A DNA stretch of 60,097 nt from an uncultured Bacteroides sp. (GTDB lineage: Bacteria; Bacteroidota; Bacteroidia; Bacteroidales; Bacteroidaceae): the NCBI GenBank assembly GCA_900766005.1, contig CAAFTU010000031.1, positions 1 through 60,097 on the forward strand. The letters run 5' to 3'. Positions 42,009 to 51,431 of this stretch are shown here, piece by piece. Under the pieces are notes generated by a model, which worked only from the letters and a program-made list of their open reading frames with translations, did no database searches and was not told the DNA's origin. The position numbers and the translations under genes are program-made. Each line of letters opens with the position of its first letter. The stretch's first letter is position 1.

Positions 42009-44429
42009 TTATTGATGTTCCCTTATATATTCCTCTATGGCGTCCTCCATGGACATCCTCCGGTTCTTCTCCTCAAGGTCCGACCATATCTCCCCCTCCG
42101 TCTGGAACGCAAGGAATTTCTCCCTTGAGAACTCCAGGCGGGTGACGGTGGCGTAATGTTCCCCCAGCCGCATGAAACACTCCGAATAGGGCCGTTGTCC
42201 CGAAAAATTGTTCCTCATGGACTTCATCAGGGCTATCTGTCCGGGATGGGTCAGCCTGAACCTGTCTATGACGGACTGGTAGATGACCTCCTTGGTGGGG
42301 AGCACGAACAGCATGTCCGTATTGGCTATGATGTTCTTTGTGTGCTCGTTCTCCGGCAGCTGGTCGGGATTCTGGATGATGGTGTACACCGCCCCGTTCT
42401 CCTTCCTGATCTTCTGATAGCAGAAGGCCACGGAGCTGTGTATCCCGGTTCCCGTGGCCGTATCGACCATCTGCGCGGTCTCGCCGTACTCGTCAAAGAT
42501 CAGGACGCCCCGTTTCCTCCGGTCACTGAGCAGCTTCTTTTGTATGACGGTGAATATCATGCCCATCACGAGGTTGCTCAGAAACCTGTCCTGCTTGATC
42601 TGCGTCAGTTCGAACACGATGAACTTCTTTCCCGAGAAGTCCGTTCCCGTATCCTTGCATACGTTCTCGTAGCGTCTGCCGGGCAGGAACTCGCCGCAGT
42701 TCAGGCTGAAGGACTCCAGGGAGAAATAATCTTTGGGGATGTGCTTCCTTGCCAGAATCTCGGGGTAATGTTCCGTCACGTGGTTGTAGAAACTCTCGAA
42801 ATTGTGCCCTTCACGGACATTCTCGTAATAGTCCTGGATGAAACGGGTGAGGGCCACCTCCTTCTCCGACTCGTCCTTTGTGAACATGTGCCTCCAGTAT
42901 TTCTGCACGACCCCCGAGAGCATCTCGATGCTTCCGTTGTCCAGTTCCTCCCCCTGCAGGTCGAAGGGGTTGATGCCCAGCGCCGTCCTGCCGTCGTAGT
43001 CCACGTGCAGGGAGATGTCCGGATAGAGCCTGCAGAGCTGGCTGAAGCTCTTTCCGAACTCGACCACCACGACCGTATAGTCCTGCTCGATGAGTTGCTG
43101 GGTAAGGTTCAGGGTAAAGGCGGACTTGCCGCCGCCGGTTCCGGCTATGACCATCCCGTTACGGGCGTTGACCCTCTTCTTGCCCGCATCCCAGATGTCC
43201 TTTCTCAGAGGGACCTGGTACATCCTGTCATGCACATAGATGCCCTCGCTGTCATTCCTGAAACTGCCGCACTGGAGAAAGAAGCACAATGCCATGGGCA
43301 GGGTGGTCAGGAACAGGTATTTCCGCGGCATCAGGTGGATCTGGCCGGGGACGCAGGCGAAATGCACCGCAGCCAGGTTCTCATATCCGGGAATATAATA
43401 CCCGAGACGGGCCAGGTTGAGCGTCTCCCTGATCTTTTTGTCGGCCTTCTCCAGTTCGGCCCCCGACTCGTCGAACACACAGACCGAGAAGAAGCTGCGT
43501 ACCAGTGTCTCGTTCTCCTCAAGGATTTCCTGCTGGAGCTCGTCCAGTTTCTGGTACTGTACCTTGATGGACCTGCTCATGCCGGAATTGCTTCCATAAA
43601 TGTCGATATTGCGGGCGATCCGCTCGCGCAGCCGTCCGTTCCCCTCAAAGAAAACCACCTGGTTCACGATGTGGTTGTACGGCAGGTACATCCCAAGCCG
43701 CTCCAGCATCGGATGGTACAGCAGGGAGCCGGCGGGAGGAAGGGAGTCGTCCCGTACACAGGAATCCAGGCTGCCGTCAGGGAGAAAGATTTCATCGCAG
43801 ACGGCGAAACAGCGTGCCCGTTTCTTTCCTGTGCGGAGTTCCGTGTCGGCATGTATGTCCACAACCGCCCCCGGGGCGTCGAACAGGGTGGTGTATCCGG
43901 CCGTGAAGTCCCGCATTTCCTGCCCTGACATCGGGGCTATCTCCGTATCACGCATGCTCCGGATGATGCCGACGGCGTTGTCAACTCCCTCGAGGAATTC
44001 ATCGAGCCTGGCGAGGTCCTCCTTATGGAGGTTCTCCTTATAGGACAGGGGTGAGGATATGTAGGCCTTCTCAAGACTTTTGAGTCCGGAAAGTACAAAG
44101 TGCATGACGCAGGTATGGCTGACATACAGTCGTCCCCGGAAATGCCGCGCATCGGCCCGGTCAAGGAAAGAACCGCCGGCAATGTCCGGACAGTACCTTT
44201 CCTTGAGGAACACATCCTGTTTGTGCACATATGTGCCGTCCGGGAGAAACTTGAAGGCTTCCCGGAACATGCCGTCCCTCCTGTCGATATCCTCCGGAGT
44301 CAGGGAATAGCATTCCGGTTCCCGGAGTTCGAAAGAAACGCATATGCTGCCGCTGCGGGTCAGGACGACGCCCTGGCCCTCCGATTCACTGACGATGTCA
44401 AGTATGCTGTATGCCTCTTCTGATTTCAT
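42009..44429 (-). CDS. traG: Conjugation ATPase TraG (VirB4-like)
   Basis: 806 residues. Walker A is GTGGGKSAF at 430-438 and Walker B is GVLIFDEYGE near 660; the N-terminal half is the VirB4 domain. It drives pilus or channel assembly and substrate transfer. Codon use and GC content (about 55%) match the other tra genes. It overlaps traF by 32 bases. A 590-codon open frame on the opposite strand is a composition artefact of this GC-rich gene. Confidence 0.93.
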   Translation of the reverse strand: MKSEEAYSILDIVSESEGQGVVLTRSGSICVSFELREPECYSLTPEDIDRRDGMFREAFKFLPDGTYVHKQDVFLKERYCPDIAGGSFLDRADARHFRGRLYVSHTCVMHFVLSGLKSLEKAYISSPLSYKENLHKEDLARLDEFLEGVDNAVGIIRSMRDTEIAPMSGQEMRDFTAGYTTLFDAPGAVVDIHADTELRTGKKRARCFAVCDEIFLPDGSLDSCVRDDSLPPAGSLLYHPMLERLGMYLPYNHIVNQVVFFEGNGRLRERIARNIDIYGSNSGMSRSIKVQYQKLDELQQEILEENETLVRSFFSVCVFDESGAELEKADKKIRETLNLARLGYYIPGYENLAAVHFACVPGQIHLMPRKYLFLTTLPMALCFFLQCGSFRNDSEGIYVHDRMYQVPLRKDIWDAGKKRVNARNGMVIAGTGGGKSAFTLNLTQQLIEQDYTVVVVEFGKSFSQLCRLYPDISLHVDYDGRTALGINPFDLQGEELDNGSIEMLSGVVQKYWRHMFTKDESEKEVALTRFIQDYYENVREGHNFESFYNHVTEHYPEILARKHIPKDYFSLESFSLNCGEFLPGRRYENVCKDTGTDFSGKKFIVFELTQIKQDRFLSNLVMGMIFTVIQKKLLSDRRKRGVLIFDEYGETAQMVDTATGTGIHSSVAFCYQKIRKENGAVYTIIQNPDQLPENEHTKNIIANTDMLFVLPTKEVIYQSVIDRFRLTHPGQIALMKSMRNNFSGQRPYSECFMRLGEHYATVTRLEFSREKFLAFQTEGEIWSDLEEKNRRMSMEDAIEEYIREHQ

Positions 44430-44739
44430 TATGCTCCTTTTTTGTTAATACCCTGTTTATGTCCAGATTACTGATGTTTATCTCTTTTCCCGTCTCCTTG
44501 AACTTTTGGGGCCGTGCCTTTCTTTTCAGCTTGTATAGAAGCAGCGGCAGGGTGGGCAGCGAGATGACGAGCACCAGGACCGGCAGGTTCCAGTTGCCTG
44601 CGGATATCCCCGCACGGATGCCGAGGAAGAACAGGACGAAAGCGGCGGAACAACAGCCGACGAATATCCAGTAGTCCCCGGAAAGAAGCCCCCGTATCAT
44701 GCAGGGGCTCTCCAGTCCTTTTCTGATCCTGTATCTCAT
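44398..44739 (-). CDS. traF: Conjugative transposon protein TraF (DUF4133)
   Basis: 113 residues from MRYRIRKGLESPC. Two hydrophobic segments (YWIFVGCCSAAFVLFFLGI and LPVLVLVISLPTLPLLLY) followed by a basic tail, as in VirB3-like DUF4133 proteins. The start overlaps the traE stop (ATGA). Confidence 0.85.
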   Translation of the reverse strand: MRYRIRKGLESPCMIRGLLSGDYWIFVGCCSAAFVLFFLGIRAGISAGNWNLPVLVLVISLPTLPLLLYKLKRKARPQKFKETGKEINISNLDINRVLTKKEHNEIRRGIQHT

Positions 44740-45056
44740 ATCGACAGGCTGATACCGGAAATGGCACTCTTTACAGCGGACACCACGACTGCGGCCAGCA
44801 ATGCAAAGCCGACATACCAGCCCAGTGCGACAAATCCTTCCTTTCGCGTGCCCCTGTTCTCCTTGTCGATGATATTGTCCCATTGCTGGATAAGGCCCAG
44901 AATGATACCTCCAAGCATAAAACCGCCGAACACGGGTAGTGTAAAACTGTCCAGGACATCATTGATTGCTCCCCGGGCATCCTGGGCGAATCCCCGGAGT
45001 GTATATGATGCAGACATGACAGTCAGAAACAATTTTTTTCCTGTAAAATTTCTCAT
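44736..45056 (-). CDS. traE: Conjugative transposon protein TraE (DUF4134, VirB2-like)
   Basis: 106 residues from MRNFTGKKLFLTVMSASYTL. Signal-like N-terminus, a helical segment and two hydrophobic stretches (FGGFMLGGIILGLIQQW, WYVGFALLAAVVVSAVK) fit the DUF4134 pilin-like subunit. It begins eight bases after the last fimbrillin gene of the pilus cassette, so the T4SS genes and the cassette are almost certainly in one transcript. Longer upstream starts overlap that gene. Confidence 0.85.
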   Translation of the reverse strand: MRNFTGKKLFLTVMSASYTLRGFAQDARGAINDVLDSFTLPVFGGFMLGGIILGLIQQWDNIIDKENRGTRKEGFVALGWYVGFALLAAVVVSAVKSAISGISLSI

Positions 45057-45063
45057 TTTGTTA

Positions 45064-45873
45064 TTATTTGTTAGGTTTGATAGTTCCGTTATAGTCTTCT
45101 CCTTCCTGCCAGGGACGGACACTTACACCGGAGAGAATGAGTCCCCCTTCTTTGCCCAGGGACAATGCATATCCGTATCTTTTCCCGGCCTCCAGGGTGA
45201 CGGCCGGCAGCAGCCAGCCGTATGTGTTCTCCTGAAAACGGATCACGACCCTGTTGTTTCCCGCCTTGCCCGGCAGCAGAAGGAGGGTGTTCCCCTCCGA
45301 GGGGACCGTACCTTTTTCGCCTGCCGACAGTTTGCCGCCGGCAAGGTCATAAGTGCCGCCTGTAGGAACATCCTCCACACTCAGAGTGCACGCGCTGCTG
45401 CCCTCTATGGTGAATTCCAGCAGGCAGAGCAGGTGTTCCATCCCTATGTCCGCTGACCGGTTCTGCCAGTCCAGGTGTATCTCCCCGGATGCCAGGTAGT
45501 CGGTCTGGGGGACCAGGCTCAGGGGCAGCTCCTTTCCCGGGATGGCGGCGAAAGGGGAGAATGCGAACAGCCTGCAGGGGGTCTCCGTGAGTGTGACCTC
45601 CGGAAAGATCCAGCCTTCCCCGTATGTTACATGCAGCGGGTTTACGGCTCCGGCATAACCGCCGCCCGTATCGTCAAGCAGCACCATTCCGAAATCTTTC
45701 ACAAGGGTGGGACTTCCGTCAGTTCCGCCACGGCTGGAGCAGCTCTCTATCCTCAGTCCGGCCTTCCCGCCCTGCGGGAAGGGCTCCCGTTCACCCGAGC
45801 AGCCCGCAAGGACTGCCGGTAGCAGGAACAGGACAACCGGTTTGTATATGTCTATTTTCATAACCGCATTCAA
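45064..45873 (-). CDS. Fimbrillin-like lipoprotein, pilus cassette gene 6
   Basis: 269 residues. Lipoprotein signal PAVLAGC (Cys25 from the first Met), then the fimbrillin-type pattern: KDFGMVLLDDTGGGYAGAVNP, DWQNRSADIGMEHLLCLLEFTIEG, VTLEAGKRYGYALSLGKEG. It is the shortest and the last fimbrillin of the cassette, and might be an accessory or tip subunit. A second Met at residue 5 is an alternative start. Confidence 0.8.
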   Translation of the reverse strand: MNAVMKIDIYKPVVLFLLPAVLAGCSGEREPFPQGGKAGLRIESCSSRGGTDGSPTLVKDFGMVLLDDTGGGYAGAVNPLHVTYGEGWIFPEVTLTETPCRLFAFSPFAAIPGKELPLSLVPQTDYLASGEIHLDWQNRSADIGMEHLLCLLEFTIEGSSACTLSVEDVPTGGTYDLAGGKLSAGEKGTVPSEGNTLLLLPGKAGNNRVVIRFQENTYGWLLPAVTLEAGKRYGYALSLGKEGGLILSGVSVRPWQEGEDYNGTIKPNK

Positions 45874-45884
45874 TTGATTTTTTG

Positions 45885-47471
45885 TTATTGTTCGATGTCA
45901 ATGGAAGTCTTTCCCTTTTGTCTGACAGTCAGGGTCAGCTTCATGTTGCTTTCCTCTTGTGTGAGTGTGACATTTCCACTACGTATTTCCTTTGCCGGAT
46001 TCTCCTCGTAGCTTACCGACGAGCCGTTCACATGAATCCAGCTGTCACCGGATGCGCTCCAGGAAAGGGCTTTTGTAGAGTTGCCCGTCTTCTTGTAACT
46101 TGTTATGTCCAAAATAAACGAACCAGAACTGGATTCGACACGCTCACTATGGCTGGTTCCGCCATCCGCATAGCTGAAATAATAGCTTACCGGAGATCCC
46201 TCCTGGGTGATTGTGGCCGTGGCCGAGCTTCCTCCGTGACTTGCCGTAAACACACAGCTCCGGGATGAGCCTGACGGGTTTTCCGACACTGTCACCGTAT
46301 TCCCTGAAAGGAGGAATCCTTCTGCTCCTCCGCTGAGGGAGGGGACAGCCGTCTGTGTGTTTTCTGCCACTCCGTTGACGAACACTCCGCGTGAGGCTCC
46401 CGCCACAAGGGAAGATCTGCCGCCCTGCCAGCCGATGACGGAGGGATTTGCCGTAAGGGTGACCGACCAGCCGCCATAATTACGGTACCTGGGCTCGAGT
46501 GTACGGTCCGACAGTACCTCGAAACTGTACCGTGTGTCATTCGACACGATCCTGCCGTCCTCGTACCATCCTGCGAACTCATAACCGCCGTTCACGGACG
46601 CGGTGACCGTGCAGGTGCTTCCCATGTCGTACAGGCCCGCACCTGTGGTGCTTCCACCCTGCGGATAGTCAAGGACGGTTATCCGTATCTTGTAATCTAT
46701 CCGGTAGTTGTGGATTCTGCCGGGTTCGGTGGTCATGTCGGAAGTGCCGCGCAGCTTCATGTCCGGGGTTCCTGTGAGGGTTATGTAATTGGAGGTTGTC
46801 GTAAGGGTCTGGGCGGGTATGGTCATCCGGAATACCGTGGTGAGGTTCCCGGAACTGTACCTGTACATGGCATAGCTTCCCCTGGTCTCGTCCGTAACGG
46901 TTTTTCCGGTAAGCAGGTTGAACCGGCTGCCGTATTTCACATTTTCCATACGGGCGCCGTCCACGCGGTCGCTTCCTTCCACCCGGACCTCCACGGTCGA
47001 CAGCCGGTGCTCGAAATGCAGCGGTATCGTATAGTCCTGTATTACGTCCGTATAGGACGCTGTCAGGAAATCGGCTGAAAGCCATCCGGACTTTTCCTGC
47101 TGGTCTCCTATGGCATGGGATATGGCGGTGATGTCTGTCTGCCCCTCCTTGAAAGGATAATATACATAGAAGTCAAGATCGGTCCCCACCGTCACAATGA
47201 TGTTGTCCTCTTCCGTTGCGGGTTTGAATGCCCGGCCGTCATAGGTGTATTTGTTATTTGTGGCCCAGTACACGCCGGTCTTGGGCTCGATGGCAAATAC
47301 GCCTATGGAGTTTCCCTTTTCGAACGTGCCTTCCTGGGTGGCACGCGTTTGGGCGACGGTAAAGGTGACACGGCCGTTTTCCGGGCATGGCTCCTCCTGT
47401 TCCTTCCGGCAGGAGGATACGGACAGCAGGACAAGGAAGCCGCAGATTATCGTTGTTATTGATTTTACCAT
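45885..47471 (-). CDS. Large fimbrillin-like lipoprotein with BACON-type region, cassette gene 5
   Basis: 528 residues. Lipoprotein signal LLSVSSC (Cys at 20) and an N-terminal fimbrillin-like half (TFTVAQTRATQEGTFEKGNSIGVFAI by position 33-58; YTIPLHFEHRLSTVEVRVEG). Then come an InlB-like unit (TCTVTASVNGGYEFAGWYEDG) and two BACON-like beta modules at the end (RSCVFTASHGGSSATATITQEG and RSGNVTLTQEESNMKLTLTVRQKG). BACON domains bind mucin or carbohydrates, so this may be the tip adhesin. The start is chosen at the Met before the signal peptide. Confidence 0.8.
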   Translation of the reverse strand: MVKSITTIICGFLVLLSVSSCRKEQEEPCPENGRVTFTVAQTRATQEGTFEKGNSIGVFAIEPKTGVYWATNNKYTYDGRAFKPATEEDNIIVTVGTDLDFYVYYPFKEGQTDITAISHAIGDQQEKSGWLSADFLTASYTDVIQDYTIPLHFEHRLSTVEVRVEGSDRVDGARMENVKYGSRFNLLTGKTVTDETRGSYAMYRYSSGNLTTVFRMTIPAQTLTTTSNYITLTGTPDMKLRGTSDMTTEPGRIHNYRIDYKIRITVLDYPQGGSTTGAGLYDMGSTCTVTASVNGGYEFAGWYEDGRIVSNDTRYSFEVLSDRTLEPRYRNYGGWSVTLTANPSVIGWQGGRSSLVAGASRGVFVNGVAENTQTAVPSLSGGAEGFLLSGNTVTVSENPSGSSRSCVFTASHGGSSATATITQEGSPVSYYFSYADGGTSHSERVESSSGSFILDITSYKKTGNSTKALSWSASGDSWIHVNGSSVSYEENPAKEIRSGNVTLTQEESNMKLTLTVRQKGKTSIDIEQ

Positions 47472-47518
47472 GATTGTTTTTTTAGGACGGGGACCGGAGT
47501 CCCCTGTTGTTCTGTAAT

Positions 47519-48466
47519 TTATTTGACCGGTACAAGCGTTACGTCGGATTCGCTTGAACCCCATGGCTCGATGGTTACGGACTGTCCGTTCTCGCCTCCG
47601 ATTTCCGCGTCATTGGAGCGCATCGTTATCGAATAGATATATCTCTTTCCGGCTTCCCAGCTTATCTGGGGAATGGAATAGGTATAGGTTGCCCCGTCGA
47701 TGACGACCTCCATGCTGACTTCTCCGGATGCCAGGCTCATGGGATAGATTGCGGCGGCGAAGTCTACCGACGGGTTCCCCTGTGCCGGAATGGTCGTGTT
47801 GGGAGTCCATGAGAGTTCCGTGGATGTCGGGGAGAAGATGATCCTTCCGTTGTCGTTCAGGTTCATTGTCCCCGAGGTTCCGAACTTGGCCGCCTTGGAT
47901 TTCAGTTTCGCGGATGTCAGGTTGCCGTCATTATGATATTCCGGAGAAACTTTCAGACGGATGACGAGCTGGGACAATGCATGTTTCATGGGAATGACGG
48001 CATCCGTTTCAATGACCGACACCTGGTTTGTGCTCTTTCCCCACATGTAGTCGACAGAGGTTCCCGCATTGATGGGAACGGGGACTTTGGTACCGTCAGC
48101 GACGGCCTGGTTGTATGGGTAATACGCCCATATCGTCGCCTTGTCCGAAAGAAGATAGACGGGTTTTGCCTGGCTCCATCCGGCCGCTGTTTTTGTGGAC
48201 TTGTTGTTCTGCGCGTCATAACGCGGATAGGCGTCCCCCCATCCGGTGGCCTTGTACATGAACAGCCCCATGGCGTCATTTACCGCCCATTCGGTTTTCG
48301 GCACGAAGCCGGCCCTCGTGTCCGTGCCGACTGTCGGCACAATATTCAGTACGGAGGCTGAAACCCCGTCTGTTTCCGGTTGTTCGTCCACTATTTCCTT
48401 GTTGCTGCATGAAGCCAGCATCCCGGCGGCAATTACCGCTGCCGAAATCATAATTCTTGTTTTCAT
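47519..48466 (-). CDS. Fimbrillin (major pilin candidate), cassette gene 4
   Basis: 315 residues. Lipoprotein signal AAGMLASC (Cys20) and NKEIVDEQPETDG. The complete fimbrillin pattern includes TRAGFVPKTEWAVNDAMGLFMY, AVIPMKHALSQLVIRLKVSP and SWEAGKRYIYSITM. FimA/Mfa1-type pilins are exported as lipoproteins, cleaved by an Arg-specific protease and polymerised by donor-strand exchange; the arginine in DTRAGF (about residue 55) is a possible cleavage site. Good candidate for the main shaft subunit. Confidence 0.83.
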   Translation of the reverse strand: MKTRIMISAAVIAAGMLASCSNKEIVDEQPETDGVSASVLNIVPTVGTDTRAGFVPKTEWAVNDAMGLFMYKATGWGDAYPRYDAQNNKSTKTAAGWSQAKPVYLLSDKATIWAYYPYNQAVADGTKVPVPINAGTSVDYMWGKSTNQVSVIETDAVIPMKHALSQLVIRLKVSPEYHNDGNLTSAKLKSKAAKFGTSGTMNLNDNGRIIFSPTSTELSWTPNTTIPAQGNPSVDFAAAIYPMSLASGEVSMEVVIDGATYTYSIPQISWEAGKRYIYSITMRSNDAEIGGENGQSVTIEPWGSSESDVTLVPVK

Positions 48467-48502
48467 TTTTCTTGTTGATTTGGTTTTGTTATAATTATAG
48501 TC

Positions 48503-49369
48503 TTATGGAAATTCCGTTTCGGGGGTGTCCTCCCAGTCCGGGATGATGACCGGCCCGCCAATCTCCAGTTCCCTGCCGATGTGCAGGTCCAGCTCCAGCG
48601 AGATCTCGTCACCGTCGAATCCCCGCAGATACGGGGTCAGGTCAACTGACTGCCGTTCATTGAATACGGAGTCCTCCTCCTTCATCAGAACCTCTACGGC
48701 AAGAATGTTCTCTGCCGCCGGACTGAATCCGAACACATAAAGGCCCGCCGTCCATACATTGTCGGCCTTCTTTGCGAAGGAGGCGGTCGCACTTGCGGTT
48801 CCGGTCCTTTCACGGGAGGCCAGATACCTGGCCGTAGAGATTCCCGAAAGGGTACAGTTCAAGCCGGACAACGGTACGGTGTTGCCGGACACGTTAATCT
48901 TTATGTTCAGTTTCTGGACAAAAGCCGCAGGCTGTATCCTTACCCGTTTGGGATTCCGGTATTCAAGCCTTTCACTGAAGGCCGAGGAACAGCAGAATTT
49001 CTGTACCTCTGAAATGTGCGCCTCCCCGTCAATGGTGTCAGTCCGGACGGACAGACGCGTCTCATGATAGTCATTCCTGTCCAGCAGTTCATAGTTCCCC
49101 GTATAGAACAGGAACCTGTATGCCCCCTGGGGCAGGCTCCAGCGGAGTGTATCCTGTGTGAACGTTGTCCCTTCGGAATACGGCACATCCGTTCCGAAAG
49201 GGATGACGTGTCTTTCCTGGGGGACAGGCGGCTTTTCCTTTATTCCGCTGAAATCGCACCAGGCTACAAGTTCTCCTTCCCGGATGCAGAAGTCCTCATT
49301 GAAATTGCAGCCGCCGAGCATTATTGCGGGGAATGACGCAAGTACCAGTACTTTTCTGTCAATATTCAT
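48503..49369 (-). CDS. DUF5119-type pilus lipoprotein (Mfa2/FimB-like), cassette gene 3
   Basis: 288 residues from MNIDRKVLVLASFPA. Lipoprotein signal IMLGGC; FNEDFCIREGELVAWCDFSGIKEKPPV at the mature start matches DUF5119 proteins. Typical roles in such loci are anchoring or length control of the pilus. Its start overlaps the preceding gene by 11 bases. Confidence 0.75.
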   Translation of the reverse strand: MNIDRKVLVLASFPAIMLGGCNFNEDFCIREGELVAWCDFSGIKEKPPVPQERHVIPFGTDVPYSEGTTFTQDTLRWSLPQGAYRFLFYTGNYELLDRNDYHETRLSVRTDTIDGEAHISEVQKFCCSSAFSERLEYRNPKRVRIQPAAFVQKLNIKINVSGNTVPLSGLNCTLSGISTARYLASRERTGTASATASFAKKADNVWTAGLYVFGFSPAAENILAVEVLMKEEDSVFNERQSVDLTPYLRGFDGDEISLELDLHIGRELEIGGPVIIPDWEDTPETEFP

Positions 49370-51422
49370 CTTTGTATAAATTATAAGTTTCAATAAGCGT
49401 GTTTATTTCGGGGTCCAGCCGTCCGCGCCATATCTTGCCGGCATCCTGGTCGCATGACCTGACATATGACTTGACGGCATCCTCCTTGCGCCCCAGGCGG
49501 CTGTACAGGATGGCGAGCAGGTAGTTCCGGTCTGATGTGTCCCGCTGTTCCCGCATGATCTCAAGCGCACGGGCGTCATAGCCGAGCGACATGAGGCAGA
49601 CAGCGGTATTATAGTCTGCCGGGTAGTGTTCGTCCAGCAGGGCAAGAGCCTGTTTGTACCTCCTGTCCTCTATCATCCGCACGGCAGCCATATAGGTGCT
49701 GTCGATGACCGGCATCACAACCGTGTCCTGAATCATGTCCCGCCGGTGGAGATGGAACAGGAATTCCACTCCGCGCAGGAGAGGATAATGCTTTTCCCGG
49801 ATTCTCCTGTAATCCTCCGGATATTTTCTCAGGGCGTGCTCACGGATGTCCGGATTCCTTGTTTCCTCCATGATCCGGAGCAGTTCCGGCCGGTGTCTCA
49901 GGGTGTCGTCTTTTGCGACAAGTCCGCGCAGCCTTTCCCAGTCTTCCCCCCGCCATGCAGGGCGGAAGATGGTGTCAACGCCTTCCGCATCCTCCGTACG
50001 TCTTGCAAGGTACTTTTTCAGTTCCGTCGCACGTCCCCTGGACAGGAACAGATTCATCCCCGCATCACCCTCCGGAGATGAGGTCGCGGTCATCAGCACG
50101 CTGTCTATGAGGAACTCTCCTGTATAGTTTATGCTCCGTATCGCCTTGAACACCTTGTCGATTTCCGACCTGTTGTTTCCGGTTTCCTCCCGGAACTCGG
50201 TACTGCCTGTCTTATAGGCCACGTATGCGCGCAGGCTTACCTCGTCCTTGCGGGTGACAATCTTCTTTTTATAGCGGGGAGTCCGGTCAAGGAACTGCAC
50301 CATGCTCGAGATGAAATAGGTGATCGTGTCCGACGGCGGAAGCGGGGTACGTGTCTCGTCCTTGGAAAGGATCAGTCCGTCAAGCGTCAGATCTATCCTT
50401 TTCGTGTTTTCCGTGGCCGGGAGCTCCTGCTTGTAGTAATAGACGAACTTGTTCCCTTCCCGGATGACCGTATCCAGACGGGCCGGCTCATACGGAAAAC
50501 GCACATATTTGTCATACATGGCACCGGCCTGTTCCTTTCTCTTCTGGTTCTCCGCCATCTTGCCGTAATCGGTGAAACGCCTCGTGATGGCGGCGGAATC
50601 TTCAGGGGAGATGCTCCGGGTACGGATCTTATATCCGCCTTCGGCAAACATCCTCCATCTGGAAGGGATATATTTCCCTTCAAGCTCCCTGGTCATCCAG
50701 TAGGCGGGAAGATGCTCCAGGATTGAATTGTAGCCGGCGATGGCTCTCCGGTTCTGCTCGACACGCCAGTTGAACAGGGCAAACCGGGCATTGGCCTTGT
50801 CCGACCAGTCAATCCAGCGTTCTTTCTGCAGTACCTCGTGCTTCCAGGCCTGGAAGTATTCCTCTTCCAGTTCGGCCAGCGCCTTCCTGTAGCCTTTCCC
50901 GTCGAACAGTTTCTGCAGGTACAGGCTGTCGGGTATGATGGAGTTGATGAACGCCTGGTAGCGCATATAGCCTCTTTTCTGCATCTTGGCAAAGTCAGCC
51001 CCTGAAAGGAAGATCCTGTCCAGATATAACGTATCCGAAGGCTTGTAGGCCACCGGGGCCAGCTGGAGTTGCCACTTGTTGCTGACCAATTCTCCCGGAA
51101 CCGTCACGACAAAGTCCAGGTTTATCTTCCCGTTGCGTTCAGCCACCTGCTTGCTTCTGGCCATAACGGTAATTTCGGACAGTTCCACGGAAGTGATCTC
51201 CTCACCGGTCACGCTGTCTTTCTCGGCCCGCGTGACGATATGCCGCTCACCCTTGTCGTCCGTCCATGCTATCTGTTCCGGCACCTTGCAGGCCGTATCC
51301 GTTGTCGCCTCCCTCACCCCGGGCTGCGAGATGCGCACGCGTGCCAGACGGTGCTCCGATCCGCAGGAAAGGAGCAGGCCCGAGAGCAGTGCAAACGGTA
51401 TGATACGTCTTGTAGTCCTCAT
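49359..51422 (-). CDS. OmpA-like/TPR pilus-assembly lipoprotein, cassette gene 2
   Basis: 687 residues. Lipoprotein signal LLLSC (Cys20). The N-terminal third (EITVMARSKQVAERNGKINLDF through SGADFAKMQKRGYMRYQ, by position about 80-160) resembles DUF3868. A middle OmpA-like peptidoglycan-binding block is recognisable from SVLMTATSSPEGDAGMN and FLSRGRATELKKYL. The C-terminal 90 residues contain TPR-like repeats (YDARALEIMREQRD, LGRKEDAVKSYVRS). It probably anchors the pilus to the outer membrane and wall. GC-rich like the tra genes. Confidence 0.8.
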   Translation of the reverse strand: MRTTRRIIPFALLSGLLLSCGSEHRLARVRISQPGVREATTDTACKVPEQIAWTDDKGERHIVTRAEKDSVTGEEITSVELSEITVMARSKQVAERNGKINLDFVVTVPGELVSNKWQLQLAPVAYKPSDTLYLDRIFLSGADFAKMQKRGYMRYQAFINSIIPDSLYLQKLFDGKGYRKALAELEEEYFQAWKHEVLQKERWIDWSDKANARFALFNWRVEQNRRAIAGYNSILEHLPAYWMTRELEGKYIPSRWRMFAEGGYKIRTRSISPEDSAAITRRFTDYGKMAENQKRKEQAGAMYDKYVRFPYEPARLDTVIREGNKFVYYYKQELPATENTKRIDLTLDGLILSKDETRTPLPPSDTITYFISSMVQFLDRTPRYKKKIVTRKDEVSLRAYVAYKTGSTEFREETGNNRSEIDKVFKAIRSINYTGEFLIDSVLMTATSSPEGDAGMNLFLSRGRATELKKYLARRTEDAEGVDTIFRPAWRGEDWERLRGLVAKDDTLRHRPELLRIMEETRNPDIREHALRKYPEDYRRIREKHYPLLRGVEFLFHLHRRDMIQDTVVMPVIDSTYMAAVRMIEDRRYKQALALLDEHYPADYNTAVCLMSLGYDARALEIMREQRDTSDRNYLLAILYSRLGRKEDAVKSYVRSCDQDAGKIWRGRLDPEINTLIETYNLYKDEY

Positions 51423-51431
51423 CCTTCCCGC

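Noticed and set aside
42156..43928. 590-codon open frame antisense to traG
   Set aside because: It mirrors the GC-rich third-position pattern of traG, resembles no family, and lacks a ribosome-binding site; traG is clearly the real gene.
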